64,000 nt of DNA from GCA-2746605 sp963704835 (GTDB lineage: Bacteria; Bacteroidota; Ignavibacteria; Ignavibacteriales; Melioribacteraceae): positions 1 to 64,000 of the forward strand of contig CAVPHW010000011.1 in the NCBI GenBank assembly GCA_963704835.1, in the 5' to 3' direction. The translations under genes were made by a program, and so were the position numbers. The notes below the pieces were generated by a model. The model was given only the letters and a program-made list of their open reading frames with translations, was not told the DNA's origin and did no database searches. This document shows, piece by piece, positions 48,242 to 56,963 of this stretch. Each line of letters begins with the position of its first letter. The stretch's first letter is position 1.

Positions 48242-48735
48242 TTTAGAAAAATCCTTCTATCAATAAGAGAAGATTCAGAACTCAGTTTCTTCAATGTTTT
48301 ATTCTGTCTCTCAAGTAGAGTGAGTCTCGATTCTAAATTCTTTAGGCTTAACGAAAGGTCCTTATTTCTGTCATTCATAACCTTTGCAATTTTCTCTAAT
48401 GTAGATTCAATGTTAAATGGTTTTAAAATGTAATCTTTTACTCCAAGTGCTAAAATTTTGTTAAGAGAAGATTTTTCATTTACTGCAGAAATTACAATTA
48501 CAGGAATATTTCTGTGCATTTTTCTTTGTCGCAATTCCTTTAAGAAATCATAACCATCCATATTGGGCATCATGTAATCAAGTAGTATGAAATCCGGTTT
48601 GCTAATTGGCACCAGTTTAAGGGCTTCAATTCCATCTTTGGCAGTAAAAACATTGCAATAAAACTTTCTTTTCAAAATGTTTTTAAGCAATATCTGGGTT
48701 CCGCTATTGTCTTCTACTAATAAAACATTAAACAT
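48238..48735 (-). CDS. Response regulator, receiver domain plus coiled tail
   Basis: The 165-residue protein has a CheY-like receiver domain with VLLVEDN, phospho-acceptor Asp53 in FILLDYMMPNMDGYDFL, VISAV (Thr/Ser switch) and YILKPFN (Lys). A helical tail of about 40 residues (LESRLTLLERQNKTLKKLS) probably forms a coiled coil; there is no DNA-binding or enzymatic output domain. It probably works by protein contact. It is convergent with the ParA-like gene and preceded by a small membrane protein on the same strand. Confidence 0.92.
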   Translation of the reverse strand: MFNVLLVEDNSGTQILLKNILKRKFYCNVFTAKDGIEALKLVPISKPDFILLDYMMPNMDGYDFLKELRQRKMHRNIPVIVISAVNEKSSLNKILALGVKDYILKPFNIESTLEKIAKVMNDRNKDLSLSLKNLESRLTLLERQNKTLKKLSSESSLIDRRIFLN

Positions 48736-48755
48736 TTTCTACTCCCAAATTAAAA

Positions 48756-49031
48756 TTAATAAGCTCTTGTTCTTCTTTCAAAATTTCTAAGAAAACCTAC
48801 AACTAACATGAATATCAATCCGTATAGGCAAAACAAAAAATCCTCCGAAGTAAGTCTCTCAGTTGTTATATAAATGATGATACCAATAAAACTATTATTT
48901 TCAGAATTACTGAATTGATGAGTTAATGAATGATGAATATATTTATTAAACACAATCAAAAAAAGGGACAAAATATATCCAACCACTCCAAACGAGAAAA
49001 TTTTAAGTAATGATTTAGTTAATAAATTCAT
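48756..49031 (-). CDS. Small membrane protein, hypothetical
   Basis: A protein of about 91 residues with two hydrophobic helices (IFSFGVVGYILSLFLIVF and LFCLYGLIFMLVVGFL), and a basic C-terminus (RNFERRTRAY). The start is uncertain: the frame extends to an ATG at 49121 (121 residues), but the segment before 49031 is basic and less like a mature protein. It ends 20 bases before the response regulator start, so the two may be co-transcribed. No family recognised. Confidence 0.5.
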   Translation of the reverse strand: MNLLTKSLLKIFSFGVVGYILSLFLIVFNKYIHHSLTHQFSNSENNSFIGIIIYITTERLTSEDFLFCLYGLIFMLVVGFLRNFERRTRAY

Positions 49032-49183
49032 GGCTATTCTTATAATTTTTGTTTTTAGTCTTTGGTGGAAATAAATAGAAATGGTGTTATCTAAAATGTG
49101 TTTTAGCACACATTTCTTCATACAAAATGATTGGATGTTGTATTATATTAATATTATAATAAAACAAAAATTAAAATTGAGGG

Positions 49184-49672
49184 ATGATGGAATTACTTTA
49201 CACTATATTAGTAATTTTATTTATTGTGTTTCTTGGTTATTTAGTTTTTGAACTAAGAAAAAATTCATTAAAAGTAGATAAGCTGAATCTAGAAAATAAG
49301 AGATTTTTAGAATCCATTGAAAAATATGTTGAGATTTTCAATGAACAAAATGTTAAAGATCTATTATTATATAAGAAACTTGCAAACCCAATAGCTGCTT
49401 CGGAAACAATCAATACTATTAAAGAAGAATATCGAAGTAAATTGTTATCAAAAGGTGATGTACTTTCGGAAGAGCATGAAATGCTTATTGATTTTATATC
49501 ATTGAGCTTATCTTTATTAATAAAAACTCCACCTAACCTTAGGGAAAAAATAATTAATGAAAATACTTCGAATGATGTAATAAAAACCATTCTAAATGCA
49601 AAACTACCTAATATTGAAAAACATTTTGTTCCTGTCTCTATTTTAGAGGTTGCAATTTCTGAGCATAATTAA
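49184..49672 (+). CDS. Hypothetical membrane-anchored helical protein
   Basis: The 162-residue protein has one N-terminal membrane helix (LLYTILVILFIVFLGYLVF) and then a long, charged helical region that may coil (LNLENKRFLESIEKYVEIF), with no cysteines. It lacks motifs I know. The small membrane gene at 48756 is divergent. It has a GAGGG site before the tandem ATG codons at 49184. It sits among signalling genes; whether it interacts with them is unknown. Confidence 0.6.
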   Translation: MMELLYTILVILFIVFLGYLVFELRKNSLKVDKLNLENKRFLESIEKYVEIFNEQNVKDLLLYKKLANPIAASETINTIKEEYRSKLLSKGDVLSEEHEMLIDFISLSLSLLIKTPPNLREKIINENTSNDVIKTILNAKLPNIEKHFVPVSILEVAISEHN

Positions 49673-50123
49673 ATCATGTTTCTTGTTTTGATAGAAAGAA
49701 AATATTTTAGATATAATATTTCAAATTGAGGCATTCTCCTAGATAAATCTCAAAAATTAAATAATAAATAGGACGAGATGTATAATTATTCATTCAAAAC
49801 AATTCATTCATATTACTTTTTTTCTTCCTTTTTAAGCATTTTACAAAGAATTCTCTCCATCCTAGAATATTGAATAATTCTTTTATTTATAAAAATTATA
49901 ACTTTTTGATTGGTACGGTAATTGAATTAAATTGTAGAAATAACATATATAGTATAATTAAAAATTTAGTATAAGCTGAAACTTCTAAAAGGTTATAACA
50001 TAGTTATCTCATGAGCGGACAAAAATCCAAAGGTTCGCTAACCCTGCTTTACGGCAGAAGCAGGCAGAAGAGTTTCAACAATAAAATACTAAGTTTCATT
50101 GTTAATAATGGGAGTAATAATTA
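49673..50123 (+). other. 451-base intergenic region, leader RNA in its second half
   Basis: The first 300 bases are very AT-rich with no convincing gene; a 31-codon frame at 49778 is not supported. The last 150 bases hold the structured leader described at 49975-50103. Confidence 0.5.
49975..50103 (+). ncRNA. Candidate structured leader RNA, class not recognised
   Basis: The stretch is richer in G+C than its flanks. GAAACTTCT (49978-49986) pairs with AGAAGAGTTTC (50066-50076, two bulged bases), enclosing AGCGGA/TTCGCT (50014-50019 with 50034-50039), the perfect CCTGCTT/AAGCAGG (50043-50049 with 50058-50064) and ATAAC/GTTAT (49995-50007). A second site, AAGTTTC (50091-50097), can pair with the same 5' arm (GAAACTT), and AACAAT/ATTGTT (50077-50103) forms next to the GGGAG ribosome site of the gene at 50124. 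Mutually exclusive pairings suggest a riboswitch or attenuator. It does not match the c-di-GMP-I, TPP, SAM or glutamine consensus I know. Confidence 0.5.
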
Positions 50124-50342
50124 ATGGAACTATCATACGAAACATCTCTATCCGCCTATATTCTACTGAAAGAAGTAGAAAGAGAACTCAATATTAAAGA
50201 AACACCCGAAGAAAGTAGACGAAACGGCAATTTCAAAAAAATCTTAATGAGGTGTAATAAAATAATTGAAAAAAGATATCACAACGAAGAGCAGCAAATT
50301 AAACTTAAGACGTATATAGAGAATATTTTTTATCAGAATTAA
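50124..50342 (+). CDS. Small hypothetical protein downstream of leader RNA
   Basis: The 72-residue soluble protein (MELSYETSLSAYILLKEVER onward) is charged and helical, with no motif I recognise. The start follows GGGAG at 50110-50114. It comes 76 bases before a histidine kinase gene on the same strand and may be co-expressed with it. The candidate structured RNA just upstream is the most informative fact about it. Confidence 0.6.
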   Translation: MELSYETSLSAYILLKEVERELNIKETPEESRRNGNFKKILMRCNKIIEKRYHNEEQQIKLKTYIENIFYQN

Positions 50343-50418
50343 AAATTGTTTGTCTGTAATTACAAATGTTGGTTGATTATTAAATGCGAATAATAAAGAA
50401 TTTTAGGCTACTACTTAG

Positions 50419-51192
50419 ATGAATAAACTATCAATACCATTGAATGTTAAGGAAAAGAAAACTCTTCATAATTCGAATAATAAGTCGTTCGGAATTTCTG
50501 CCTCAAAGGAGAATAAAGATTTTTTTTCTATAGTCTCGCACAATATTAAAAATCCTTTTACAACTCTTTTAGGGTTTTCTGATTTACTCATTGAAGATTA
50601 TGAATCGTTAAGTGAAGATGAAAGAAAATTTTACCTTAAGGAGATTATCGAATCTGCCAATTTCACAAATAAATATTTGGAAAGGTTTTTCGAGTGGATT
50701 TATTATAAAACCGGTAAGGCTCAAGTTGTAATTGAAGAATTGGATTTAGTAGAAGTAATTGAAGAGGCAACTAATCTAATTTCTGGGAAACACAATTTCC
50801 CTATTATTTCGTTGAATAAAACTGGATCAATAAAAATTAAAGCAGACAGAGATTCAGCGGTTAAAGCTTTTTACTACATTCTTGAAAACGCTGTTCTTCA
50901 TTCAGAAACGAAAACTAATATTTTAATTAATTATGGGTTTGATAACAATAATGCAATAATATCCATTACTGATTGTGGTAAAGGAATTTCCGAAGAACAT
51001 AAAAATAATCTTTTTAGAGTAGATGTAGATATTACCTTATTAGGAAGAAATAGAAATAAAGGAACAGGGTTAGGGCTAATTCTTACAAAACAATTTATTG
51101 ATTTAAACGAAGGAAGCATAAGAATTAATAGCGAAATTGGAGAAGGAACTGAAGTAGTTATTAATTTACCGCTTTCTCAAAAGTTAAACTAA
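50419..51192 (+). CDS. Sensor histidine kinase, soluble
   Basis: The 257-residue kinase has a dimerisation/phosphoacceptor domain with His41 in FSIVSHNIKNPFTTLLG and an HATPase_c domain with N-box YYILENAVLHSE, G1 ITDCGKGIS and G2 GTGLGLILTKQF. There is no membrane segment or recognisable sensor domain, so input probably comes from a partner. The response regulator at 48238 is nearby but on the other strand, and no cognate regulator directly follows. Confidence 0.93.
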   Translation: MNKLSIPLNVKEKKTLHNSNNKSFGISASKENKDFFSIVSHNIKNPFTTLLGFSDLLIEDYESLSEDERKFYLKEIIESANFTNKYLERFFEWIYYKTGKAQVVIEELDLVEVIEEATNLISGKHNFPIISLNKTGSIKIKADRDSAVKAFYYILENAVLHSETKTNILINYGFDNNNAIISITDCGKGISEEHKNNLFRVDVDITLLGRNRNKGTGLGLILTKQFIDLNEGSIRINSEIGEGTEVVINLPLSQKLN

Positions 51193-51257
51193 AGATTTTT
51201 AGGAACAATACGATTATTATATCTCTGTTGTTCTGAAACCTATAACTCAGGAGAGGT

Positions 51258-51458
51258 ATGACAAATATTAATCTTGATGAGGCAAATAAAATAGCCTCCA
51301 AATATTTTAGATTGCTAATTGATCGTCATATTGCTCAAGGATTTTCCGCTCAAGTGGTTGAAAAAAAGGAAGATAGAAGTCGCTCGGATTTCTATTTGGA
51401 GTTTTGTAATGCGGAAAAACATGTAAAAAGCTACAAAATTGTAGCAACTGATCATTAA
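51258..51458 (+). CDS. Small hypothetical protein
   Basis: A 66-residue acidic/basic mixed protein (TNINLDEANKIASKYFRLLI, then EKKEDRSRSDFYLEF) of no recognised family, with an alpha-beta look. A GGAGAGG site precedes its ATG. It follows the kinase gene by 66 bases on the same strand and is closed by the terminator at 51479, which makes it the likely last gene of that transcript. Confidence 0.6.
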   Translation: MTNINLDEANKIASKYFRLLIDRHIAQGFSAQVVEKKEDRSRSDFYLEFCNAEKHVKSYKIVATDH

Positions 51459-51478
51459 CTTATTAGCAAAGTTATCAA

Positions 51479-51509
51479 AAGGGTAAAAATATTTTACCCT
51501 TTTTTTTTA
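51479..51509 (+). terminator. Intrinsic terminator after the kinase operon
   Basis: AAGGGTAAAA (51479-51488) pairs with TTTTACCCTT (51492-51501), with a three-base loop, followed by a run of T to 51509. It is the canonical form of a rho-independent terminator. Confidence 0.88.
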
Positions 51510-51624
51510 TCCTTTCTGAATCTATTCCTGCCATTATATTGATGTAGAACACAAACTCTCAAAAAATAACCCACTAATTGGTATCAAAATTAAACAATTC
51601 TTGTAAATCTTTTGTGGGGGAAAT

Positions 51625-52053
51625 TTGAAACCAAGTAGCACTTCTTTTTTACTGTTGTTAATTATAGTAGCAATCGGGGTTTTAATTTACGCAAGCTATC
51701 AAACTGGGTTTAAGAAGTCTAAGAATGAACTTGGTTCTTTATTAATGACGATGAAAATTGATAGTAATATTGTAACAACTGGATTGTATGAAGAATTACC
51801 AAACAATGTCAGAAAAACAATTCAGTTTTATATTGAAGAATCGCCAGCTACAGTAAGTGATATTAAACTTTATGCAGAAGTAAAATATATTAAAATAGGT
51901 TCTGAAGTTATTAGTGCTGAAGATGGAAAAATTTGGGATTTTATTAAAGGGGAGAAAATATTTAAGAGAAGGTTTGAACAAAACAATGAAGATGGGAAAT
52001 CTGAAAAAAAGGAAAAAAAAGTACCAAATAGTAAATTAGCAACAATAAATTAA
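51625..52053 (+). CDS. Membrane-anchored hypothetical protein
   Basis: The 142-residue protein has an N-terminal membrane helix (FLLLLIIVAIGVLIYA), a middle alpha/beta part and a charged C-terminal tail (SEKKEKKVPNSK). The start appears to be TTG at 51625, five bases after a strong GGGGG site; no ATG gives the membrane helix. No family recognised. The STAS protein gene starts 28 bases after its stop, so the two probably form an operon. Confidence 0.6.
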   Translation: MKPSSTSFLLLLIIVAIGVLIYASYQTGFKKSKNELGSLLMTMKIDSNIVTTGLYEELPNNVRKTIQFYIEESPATVSDIKLYAEVKYIKIGSEVISAEDGKIWDFIKGEKIFKRRFEQNNEDGKSEKKEKKVPNSKLATIN

Positions 52054-52081
52054 ATAAATAATATCTTTAGGAGAATATACA

Positions 52082-52507
52082 ATGGAAACAACAAATATGA
52101 ATTTAATGAACACAAGAGACATAGTACTGGGACCCAAGTTCTTTGAGTCTAAAAAAATACACAAGTTTAAGAGTATTTTTGATACAAAAACCGAAAACAC
52201 AGTTGTTATGGTTAATCTTGATAGAGCAACAATTTATGAAGCAAAAGATTTTTCTGAATACATGCAAAATTTAATTGCAAGTGGAAATAAAAAACTAATA
52301 ATCGATTTAGAAAATATTTACTTCATGGATTCAGTCTTTTTCGGCTCATTAATTAAACTGTTAAAACAAGTAAATAAGTCAGAAGGCTACATAAAACTTA
52401 TTATTGATTATAAGAGTAGACCTGAATTACTAACAATTAGCGCTTTCGAAGGGATATTTGAAATATATCCAAATTTGTTTGAAGCATTAAATACTAAAAA
52501 GAATTAG
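52082..52507 (+). CDS. STAS domain protein (anti-sigma antagonist-like)
   Basis: The 141-residue protein is a single STAS domain, with the core KKLIIDLENIYFMDSVFFG (the Ser after Asp is the usual phosphorylation position) and VNLDRATIYEAKDF. Such proteins act in partner-switching with serine kinases or phosphatases, or in two-component scaffolds. A second STAS protein of similar design is at 62520, where it faces the second ParA-like gene. No anti-sigma kinase gene is close by. Confidence 0.85.
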   Translation: METTNMNLMNTRDIVLGPKFFESKKIHKFKSIFDTKTENTVVMVNLDRATIYEAKDFSEYMQNLIASGNKKLIIDLENIYFMDSVFFGSLIKLLKQVNKSEGYIKLIIDYKSRPELLTISAFEGIFEIYPNLFEALNTKKN

Positions 52508-52525
52508 TTAAAATATCTAAAATTC

Positions 52526-52586
52526 GGGTCGGGCAAAACAAAAAAATGCTCTCTCCTAAAGATCATTTTGTCCGACCCACGATTTT
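52526..52586 (+). terminator. Terminator-like hairpin after the STAS gene
   Basis: GGGTCGGGCAAAA (52526-52538) pairs with TTTTGTCCGACCC (52566-52578), with one G-T pair and a 27-base loop, followed by ACGATTTTTT. Confidence 0.65.
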
Positions 52587-52715
52587 TTAACTGCCTAACC
52601 TGCCCAGAACTATTAAAACATTTGTTCTATTTTTATTTATATCTTATATTATATAGTTAATTATAAGTGTTTATAATTTCTATTAATTTTAGCTATAAAT
52701 AATTACTGCTATACT

Positions 52716-54734
52716 ATGTTAGAAAAAGAATTAAAGAATATTATTGATGAGAATCAGTTAAAGCTTAAATTACTTGGCACTCATTTTACTTTAAATGATC
52801 TTAAAAATTCTCATGTCCATCCCTCACTAAAAAAGTATGTTTTTGAAGTTATAGATTACCAGCTTTTAATTGATAAAAGAAACTTGGAAAAATATTCTCA
52901 TTTTGATTATAGTGGTGAACGCATTGGCAGCCTTTTTAATAGAATATCCGATGAGATCAAAAGCAATAAGTTGTTTACGGCAGAATATATTTCTGATATT
53001 TTAAATAGGGCTATTCAATTTAACATCAACTTTTTATCTCAACCTAACCAAACCCTTTTAAGCTTTATTTATGGTGAAGATAAAATAAAAACCTCACAAG
53101 ATATTTTTGAAAAATTGAGATATGCTTATTACTATAAATATATTTCTAAAATAATTACTACTTATTTAAGAAAGAAAAATATTGAGCGAATTAATAGAAA
53201 TGATTTTTCGTTTTTATTAAAAAGGATTGATACCATAAATAAAAACGTTCATCAGAAAGATGTTCTTTTGTCAGCTGTAAATTCTATAACTAATTTTTTT
53301 GGGCAAAGCACAAAGTGGACCAATCAATTTCCTTTCGAAGCTTTTCAATTGTTCCTTGAAGAAAAAGAGATAGATGAGTATCCTCAGAAGTTACTTTTGA
53401 AATATGATTTTAACGTCCCCACAAGTTTGAACACTCAAGAAGTTATTAATCATATAAAAGGTGATGTTCCTGGTAATCAAGAAAAAGTAATTGATGAATC
53501 TGATGTTACTGAAAATCTACAAGTTATTTCCAATTCTTCAGTTTTGATTACAAATGAAATTGTGGAACCAATTGAGATCAGTCCAGAGTTAATACCTGAG
53601 TCAAGTGTTCATGACGAAGAAGATCATATCCCAAATGATGAATTACTGACCGAAGAAATTGTTTTAGAAAATGTAGAAAGTAACCTCATTGAAGAATTAC
53701 AAATTATAGAAAACATTAATGACCAAACTGCTCACGAAGAAAATATAGATGATATTCATGAAGTTTTAGAAAATAAAGTAGTTGAGCAAACAGATATAAT
53801 TGAAAGACCAGATCCTAAAAAATTAGTTAGAGAACTTATTGATTTGGATCCAATTTATAAATCTTTACTTTCTTATCCCAAACCGTTTGAGCAAAATGAA
53901 TTTTTTGTTGGTAGAAAAGAAATCGAATTGCCGTATTTGTATAATGATTCTACATTAAGTGAAAATTTTGGTGATGTTGCACATACGAGCGATGAATATA
54001 CAGGTACTTTTGAAGAAGATTCAAAATATGATTTAGATGAAAGGGATTATGACCTTGATTCCATGCTGCTTGATGGTGAGGAAAATGAAAATTATCCACC
54101 AAATAAAAATGATTCATTGCTTATTTCAACAGAGAATGATTTACCAACTGAATCGATAGATATAAATGATACGATTGATGAAATAATAAAAAATAAAGAT
54201 TATGAAAGTGAATTTGCTAATGAGTCTACAATTCTTGAGAGTTTAGATATTGATAATGATGAAAAACAAGAAATGAAGAATTTGATTGAAGATGATAGAT
54301 TACAACTTAATGATGAAAATGAAGAAGAAATTACTGAGGTATTTCGCGATTTAAGTTTTCTTAACAACCTCTATGATGAAGAAACTATAGAACAAAATAA
54401 TGTTAAAGATGATTTGCCCGTAGAAAAAAATGAAGATAATTATTTTGAACGCTTCAAAGAAAATGAAAATTCGGATGAAGACGTAAAGGTAATCTCTTCA
54501 ACTTTCCAAGAATTCCTTTCCACAATGACAATGACTGAAATAATTGAAGCTATGTTTGATTATGATATGGAAGACTACTATAAATTAGTCGGAAATATCT
54601 CAAAGACCTCAAATCAAAAAGAAGCTATAGAAATAGCAAATAGTTATTGTAAAATTAACCATATTGATATTACGAACAACGAAGTAAAGCATTTTAAGAA
54701 TTTAATAACAGACTATTTTTCCCAATCCAGTTAA
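52716..54734 (+). CDS. Large acidic protein of unknown function
   Basis: The 672-residue cytosolic protein has a structured N-terminal part (about 1-245, helical, with GERIGSLFNRISDEIKS and YYYKYISKIITTYLRKKN). A long, strongly acidic, low-complexity middle (about 250-590, rich in Glu, Asp, Asn and Ile) follows, and a short helical C-terminal region (FQEFLSTMTMTEIIEAMFDY). It has no signal peptide, membrane helix or recognised motif. It ends three bases before obg and probably shares its transcript. The acidic middle is probably disordered; a scaffold or polymer-like role is possible, but there is no direct evidence. Confidence 0.7.
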   Translation: MLEKELKNIIDENQLKLKLLGTHFTLNDLKNSHVHPSLKKYVFEVIDYQLLIDKRNLEKYSHFDYSGERIGSLFNRISDEIKSNKLFTAEYISDILNRAIQFNINFLSQPNQTLLSFIYGEDKIKTSQDIFEKLRYAYYYKYISKIITTYLRKKNIERINRNDFSFLLKRIDTINKNVHQKDVLLSAVNSITNFFGQSTKWTNQFPFEAFQLFLEEKEIDEYPQKLLLKYDFNVPTSLNTQEVINHIKGDVPGNQEKVIDESDVTENLQVISNSSVLITNEIVEPIEISPELIPESSVHDEEDHIPNDELLTEEIVLENVESNLIEELQIIENINDQTAHEENIDDIHEVLENKVVEQTDIIERPDPKKLVRELIDLDPIYKSLLSYPKPFEQNEFFVGRKEIELPYLYNDSTLSENFGDVAHTSDEYTGTFEEDSKYDLDERDYDLDSMLLDGEENENYPPNKNDSLLISTENDLPTESIDINDTIDEIIKNKDYESEFANESTILESLDIDNDEKQEMKNLIEDDRLQLNDENEEEITEVFRDLSFLNNLYDEETIEQNNVKDDLPVEKNEDNYFERFKENENSDEDVKVISSTFQEFLSTMTMTEIIEAMFDYDMEDYYKLVGNISKTSNQKEAIEIANSYCKINHIDITNNEVKHFKNLITDYFSQSS

Positions 54735-54737
54735 ATT

Positions 54738-55724
54738 ATGTTTATAGATCTTGTCGAAATTTATGTTAAAGCCGGAAATGGCGGAAACGGAGCTGTGGCT
54801 TTCCGAAGAGAAAAGTTTGTACCCAAAGGTGGTCCTTCGGGTGGAAATGGAGGGAAAGGTGGCGATGTTCTTATTAAGGTTGATACTAATCTTCACACAC
54901 TGTTGGATTTTAAATACAAAAGAAAGTATTTAGCTGAAAATGGTGATGGCGGAGCAAACAGCTTAAAAGATGGTAAAAATGGGTCGGATTTAATTATTAA
55001 AGTTCCAAGAGGGACTATGGTAATTAATAAGTTAGAGAATCAAATAATTGCAGATCTAAATGAAAGTGATTCAGAAATTATAATTGCTAAAGGTGGAAAA
55101 GGTGGAAAAGGGAATAGTAACTTTGCAACCTCAACTAACCAAACTCCTAGGTATGCAGGGAAAGGCAAACTTGGTCCGGAATTCACTTTAAGTTTTGAAC
55201 TAAAGTTAGTTGCAGATGTTGGATTGGTAGGATTTCCTAATGCCGGCAAATCTACTCTAATATCAACTATCTCAGCTGCAAGGCCCAAAATTGCCGATTA
55301 TCCTTTTACTACCCTGAAGCCTAATTTAGGTATAGTTCAATATCATGATTTTAAAAGTTTTACTGTAGCAGATATTCCAGGAATAATAGAAGGAGCTCAT
55401 TTAGGTAAGGGTTTAGGAATAAAATTTTTGAAGCATATTGAACGGACAGAAATATTGCTCATCCTTATCGATGCAACATCAGAGAATATCCCAAAAGATT
55501 ATAAAGTTCTATTAAGTGAATTGAGCAATCATAGTAAGATATTGACCACTAAAAAGAAACTTATTGGTATCTCAAAGATTGATTTATTAACACCAGCAGA
55601 GCTTAAAAAGCTATCAACAAAACTAAAAAAGACTTTTAGTGAAGAGGTACTTTTTTTTTCATCAGCCACCAATTCAAATATTACCGAATTAATTGACAGA
55701 CTATGGATCAATCTAGGTCGTTAA
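54738..55724 (+). CDS. obgE: GTPase Obg/CgtA
   Basis: The 328-residue GTPase has the glycine-rich Obg fold (GGNGAVAFRREKFVPKGGPS, GGKGGKGNSNFATSTNQTP) and a G domain with GFPNAGKST, DYPFTTLKPNLG, DIPGIIEGAH and KIDLL. It helps assemble the 50S ribosomal subunit. It lacks the extra C-terminal OCT domain found in some homologues, which is normal in several phyla. Three bases separate it from the preceding gene. Confidence 0.96.
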   Translation: MFIDLVEIYVKAGNGGNGAVAFRREKFVPKGGPSGGNGGKGGDVLIKVDTNLHTLLDFKYKRKYLAENGDGGANSLKDGKNGSDLIIKVPRGTMVINKLENQIIADLNESDSEIIIAKGGKGGKGNSNFATSTNQTPRYAGKGKLGPEFTLSFELKLVADVGLVGFPNAGKSTLISTISAARPKIADYPFTTLKPNLGIVQYHDFKSFTVADIPGIIEGAHLGKGLGIKFLKHIERTEILLILIDATSENIPKDYKVLLSELSNHSKILTTKKKLIGISKIDLLTPAELKKLSTKLKKTFSEEVLFFSSATNSNITELIDRLWINLGR

Positions 55725-56698
55725 AAATCCCCAGACTTTTCTTACAGTTACTATTCTTATTAACAATTACAATTCTTTTAGCATTAGTAAGTTTATCAGT
55801 TGGTTCGGTAAATATTCCATTATCAGAAATAATAAATATAATTTTTGGAAATTCTACAAACGATCAATTTACTCAAGTTATTATGCAAATCAGATTACCA
55901 CGCATATTATTTGCAATATTAGTCGGTGGTGGTCTTGCAATTGCTGGTTCGGTTTTCCAAGCAATTTTGATGAATCCTCTTGCTGAACCTTACATTCTTG
56001 GAATTTCAAGCGGTGGAACCTTTGGAGCTGTTTTAGCTATGCTTTTGGGTATTTCTCTATTAGGGACTCAAGTATTCGCATTCTCTGGTGCATTTCTTGT
56101 TATGATGCTTGTGTTTTTCTTGGGGAAAAGATTTGGTGATCTAAATCCAAATATTCTTCTTTTGTCTGGCGTTATGATCGGGGCTTTCTTTTCAGCAGCA
56201 ATATTGCTTTTGATTATTTTCTTAAATAATTCGCTAAGGAATGCAGTTTTTTGGATGATTGGGAGTTTAACTTTTGCAAAACCGGATAATTTATTATTTG
56301 TTGGAATTATTGTTATTGTTTCCTCAATATACTTATCTATAAATGCAAATAGATTCAATCTTTTAGCCTTAGGGGATGAAACTGCCCTGAGTTTAGGAAT
56401 TAATGTACATTTTGTAAAGATTAGTTCATATTTTGTAACAAGTATTCTAATCGGGACCATAGTTTCTGTAAGTGGAATTATCGGTTTCGTTGGATTAACA
56501 ATTCCTCATCTTTGTAGGTTAATTTGGGGGATTGATAATAGAATTGTTATTCCGTTTTCTTTTTTTGTGGGTGCAATTTATCTTACTCTTGCAGATACAA
56601 TAGCAAGAATAGCTATTTCACCATCTGAGTTACCTGTTGGTGCTGTAACAGCCCTAATTGGGGCACCATTGTTCATTTATTTACTCCGAAGACAGTAA
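55703..56698 (+). CDS. FecCD-type ABC transporter permease
   Basis: The 331-residue membrane protein has the BtuC/FecCD pattern: RLPRILFAILVGGGLAIAGS, FQAILMNPLAEPYILGISSG, ALGDETALSLGIN (interaction with the ATPase) and FVGLTIPHLCRL, ending PVGAVTALIGAPLFIYLL. Substrate may be a ferric siderophore, heme or cobalamin; a B12 role would fit the riboswitch-controlled receptor in this window, but nothing in the sequence proves it. The start overlaps the end of obg by 22 bases. Binding protein and ATPase genes are not adjacent. Confidence 0.93.
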   Translation: MDQSRSLKIPRLFLQLLFLLTITILLALVSLSVGSVNIPLSEIINIIFGNSTNDQFTQVIMQIRLPRILFAILVGGGLAIAGSVFQAILMNPLAEPYILGISSGGTFGAVLAMLLGISLLGTQVFAFSGAFLVMMLVFFLGKRFGDLNPNILLLSGVMIGAFFSAAILLLIIFLNNSLRNAVFWMIGSLTFAKPDNLLFVGIIVIVSSIYLSINANRFNLLALGDETALSLGINVHFVKISSYFVTSILIGTIVSVSGIIGFVGLTIPHLCRLIWGIDNRIVIPFSFFVGAIYLTLADTIARIAISPSELPVGAVTALIGAPLFIYLLRRQ

Positions 56699-56866
56699 AA
56701 TTTATTTCTTAAGACGAACAGACTTAAGTTATTGTAAGTTTTGCACTTAATTTGAGTAATTAATCTTAATTATTGTATGTGGTATCGATTTTAGATAAAT
56801 CTAGGAATCATTAACTTGAAAATAGATGCTATTTTATATATTTTTAATGTTCTGTAAAAAAAGGAT

Positions 56867-56940
56867 GGCGAGGTAGCTCAGTCGGTTAGAGCAGTGGAAT
56901 CATAATCCACGTGTCGGGGGTTCGAATCCCTCCCTCGCTA
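56867..56940 (+). tRNA. tRNA-Met (anticodon CAT)
   Basis: A complete cloverleaf folds: acceptor GGCGAGG with CCTCGCT (56867-56873 and 56933-56939, first pair G-T), D arm GCTC/GAGC, anticodon stem GTGGA/TCCAC with loop ATCATAA (anticodon CAT), T arm with GGTTCGAATCC, discriminator A, no encoded CCA. The first pair and body are typical of elongator Met tRNA; tRNA-Ile2 (lysidine CAT) is less likely but not excluded. Confidence 0.95.
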
Positions 56941-56963
56941 CAAAATCATTTAGGAAAAAAAAG

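Noticed and set aside
49778..49873. 31-codon open frame (MYNYSFKTIHSYYFF...) with an AGGACGAG-like site
   Set aside because: Low-complexity, aromatic and Ser-rich product in very AT-rich DNA; no conserved feature. It could be checked by comparison, but I do not support it.
49975..50103. c-di-GMP-I (GEMM), glutamine or TPP riboswitch at this leader
   Set aside because: The conserved cores of these classes (for example GACGCAAAGC or CTGAGA) are absent, so I left the class open.
56867..56940. tRNA-Ile2 (lysidine CAT)
   Set aside because: The body and acceptor stem fit elongator Met better, but the distinction cannot be made with certainty from one gene.
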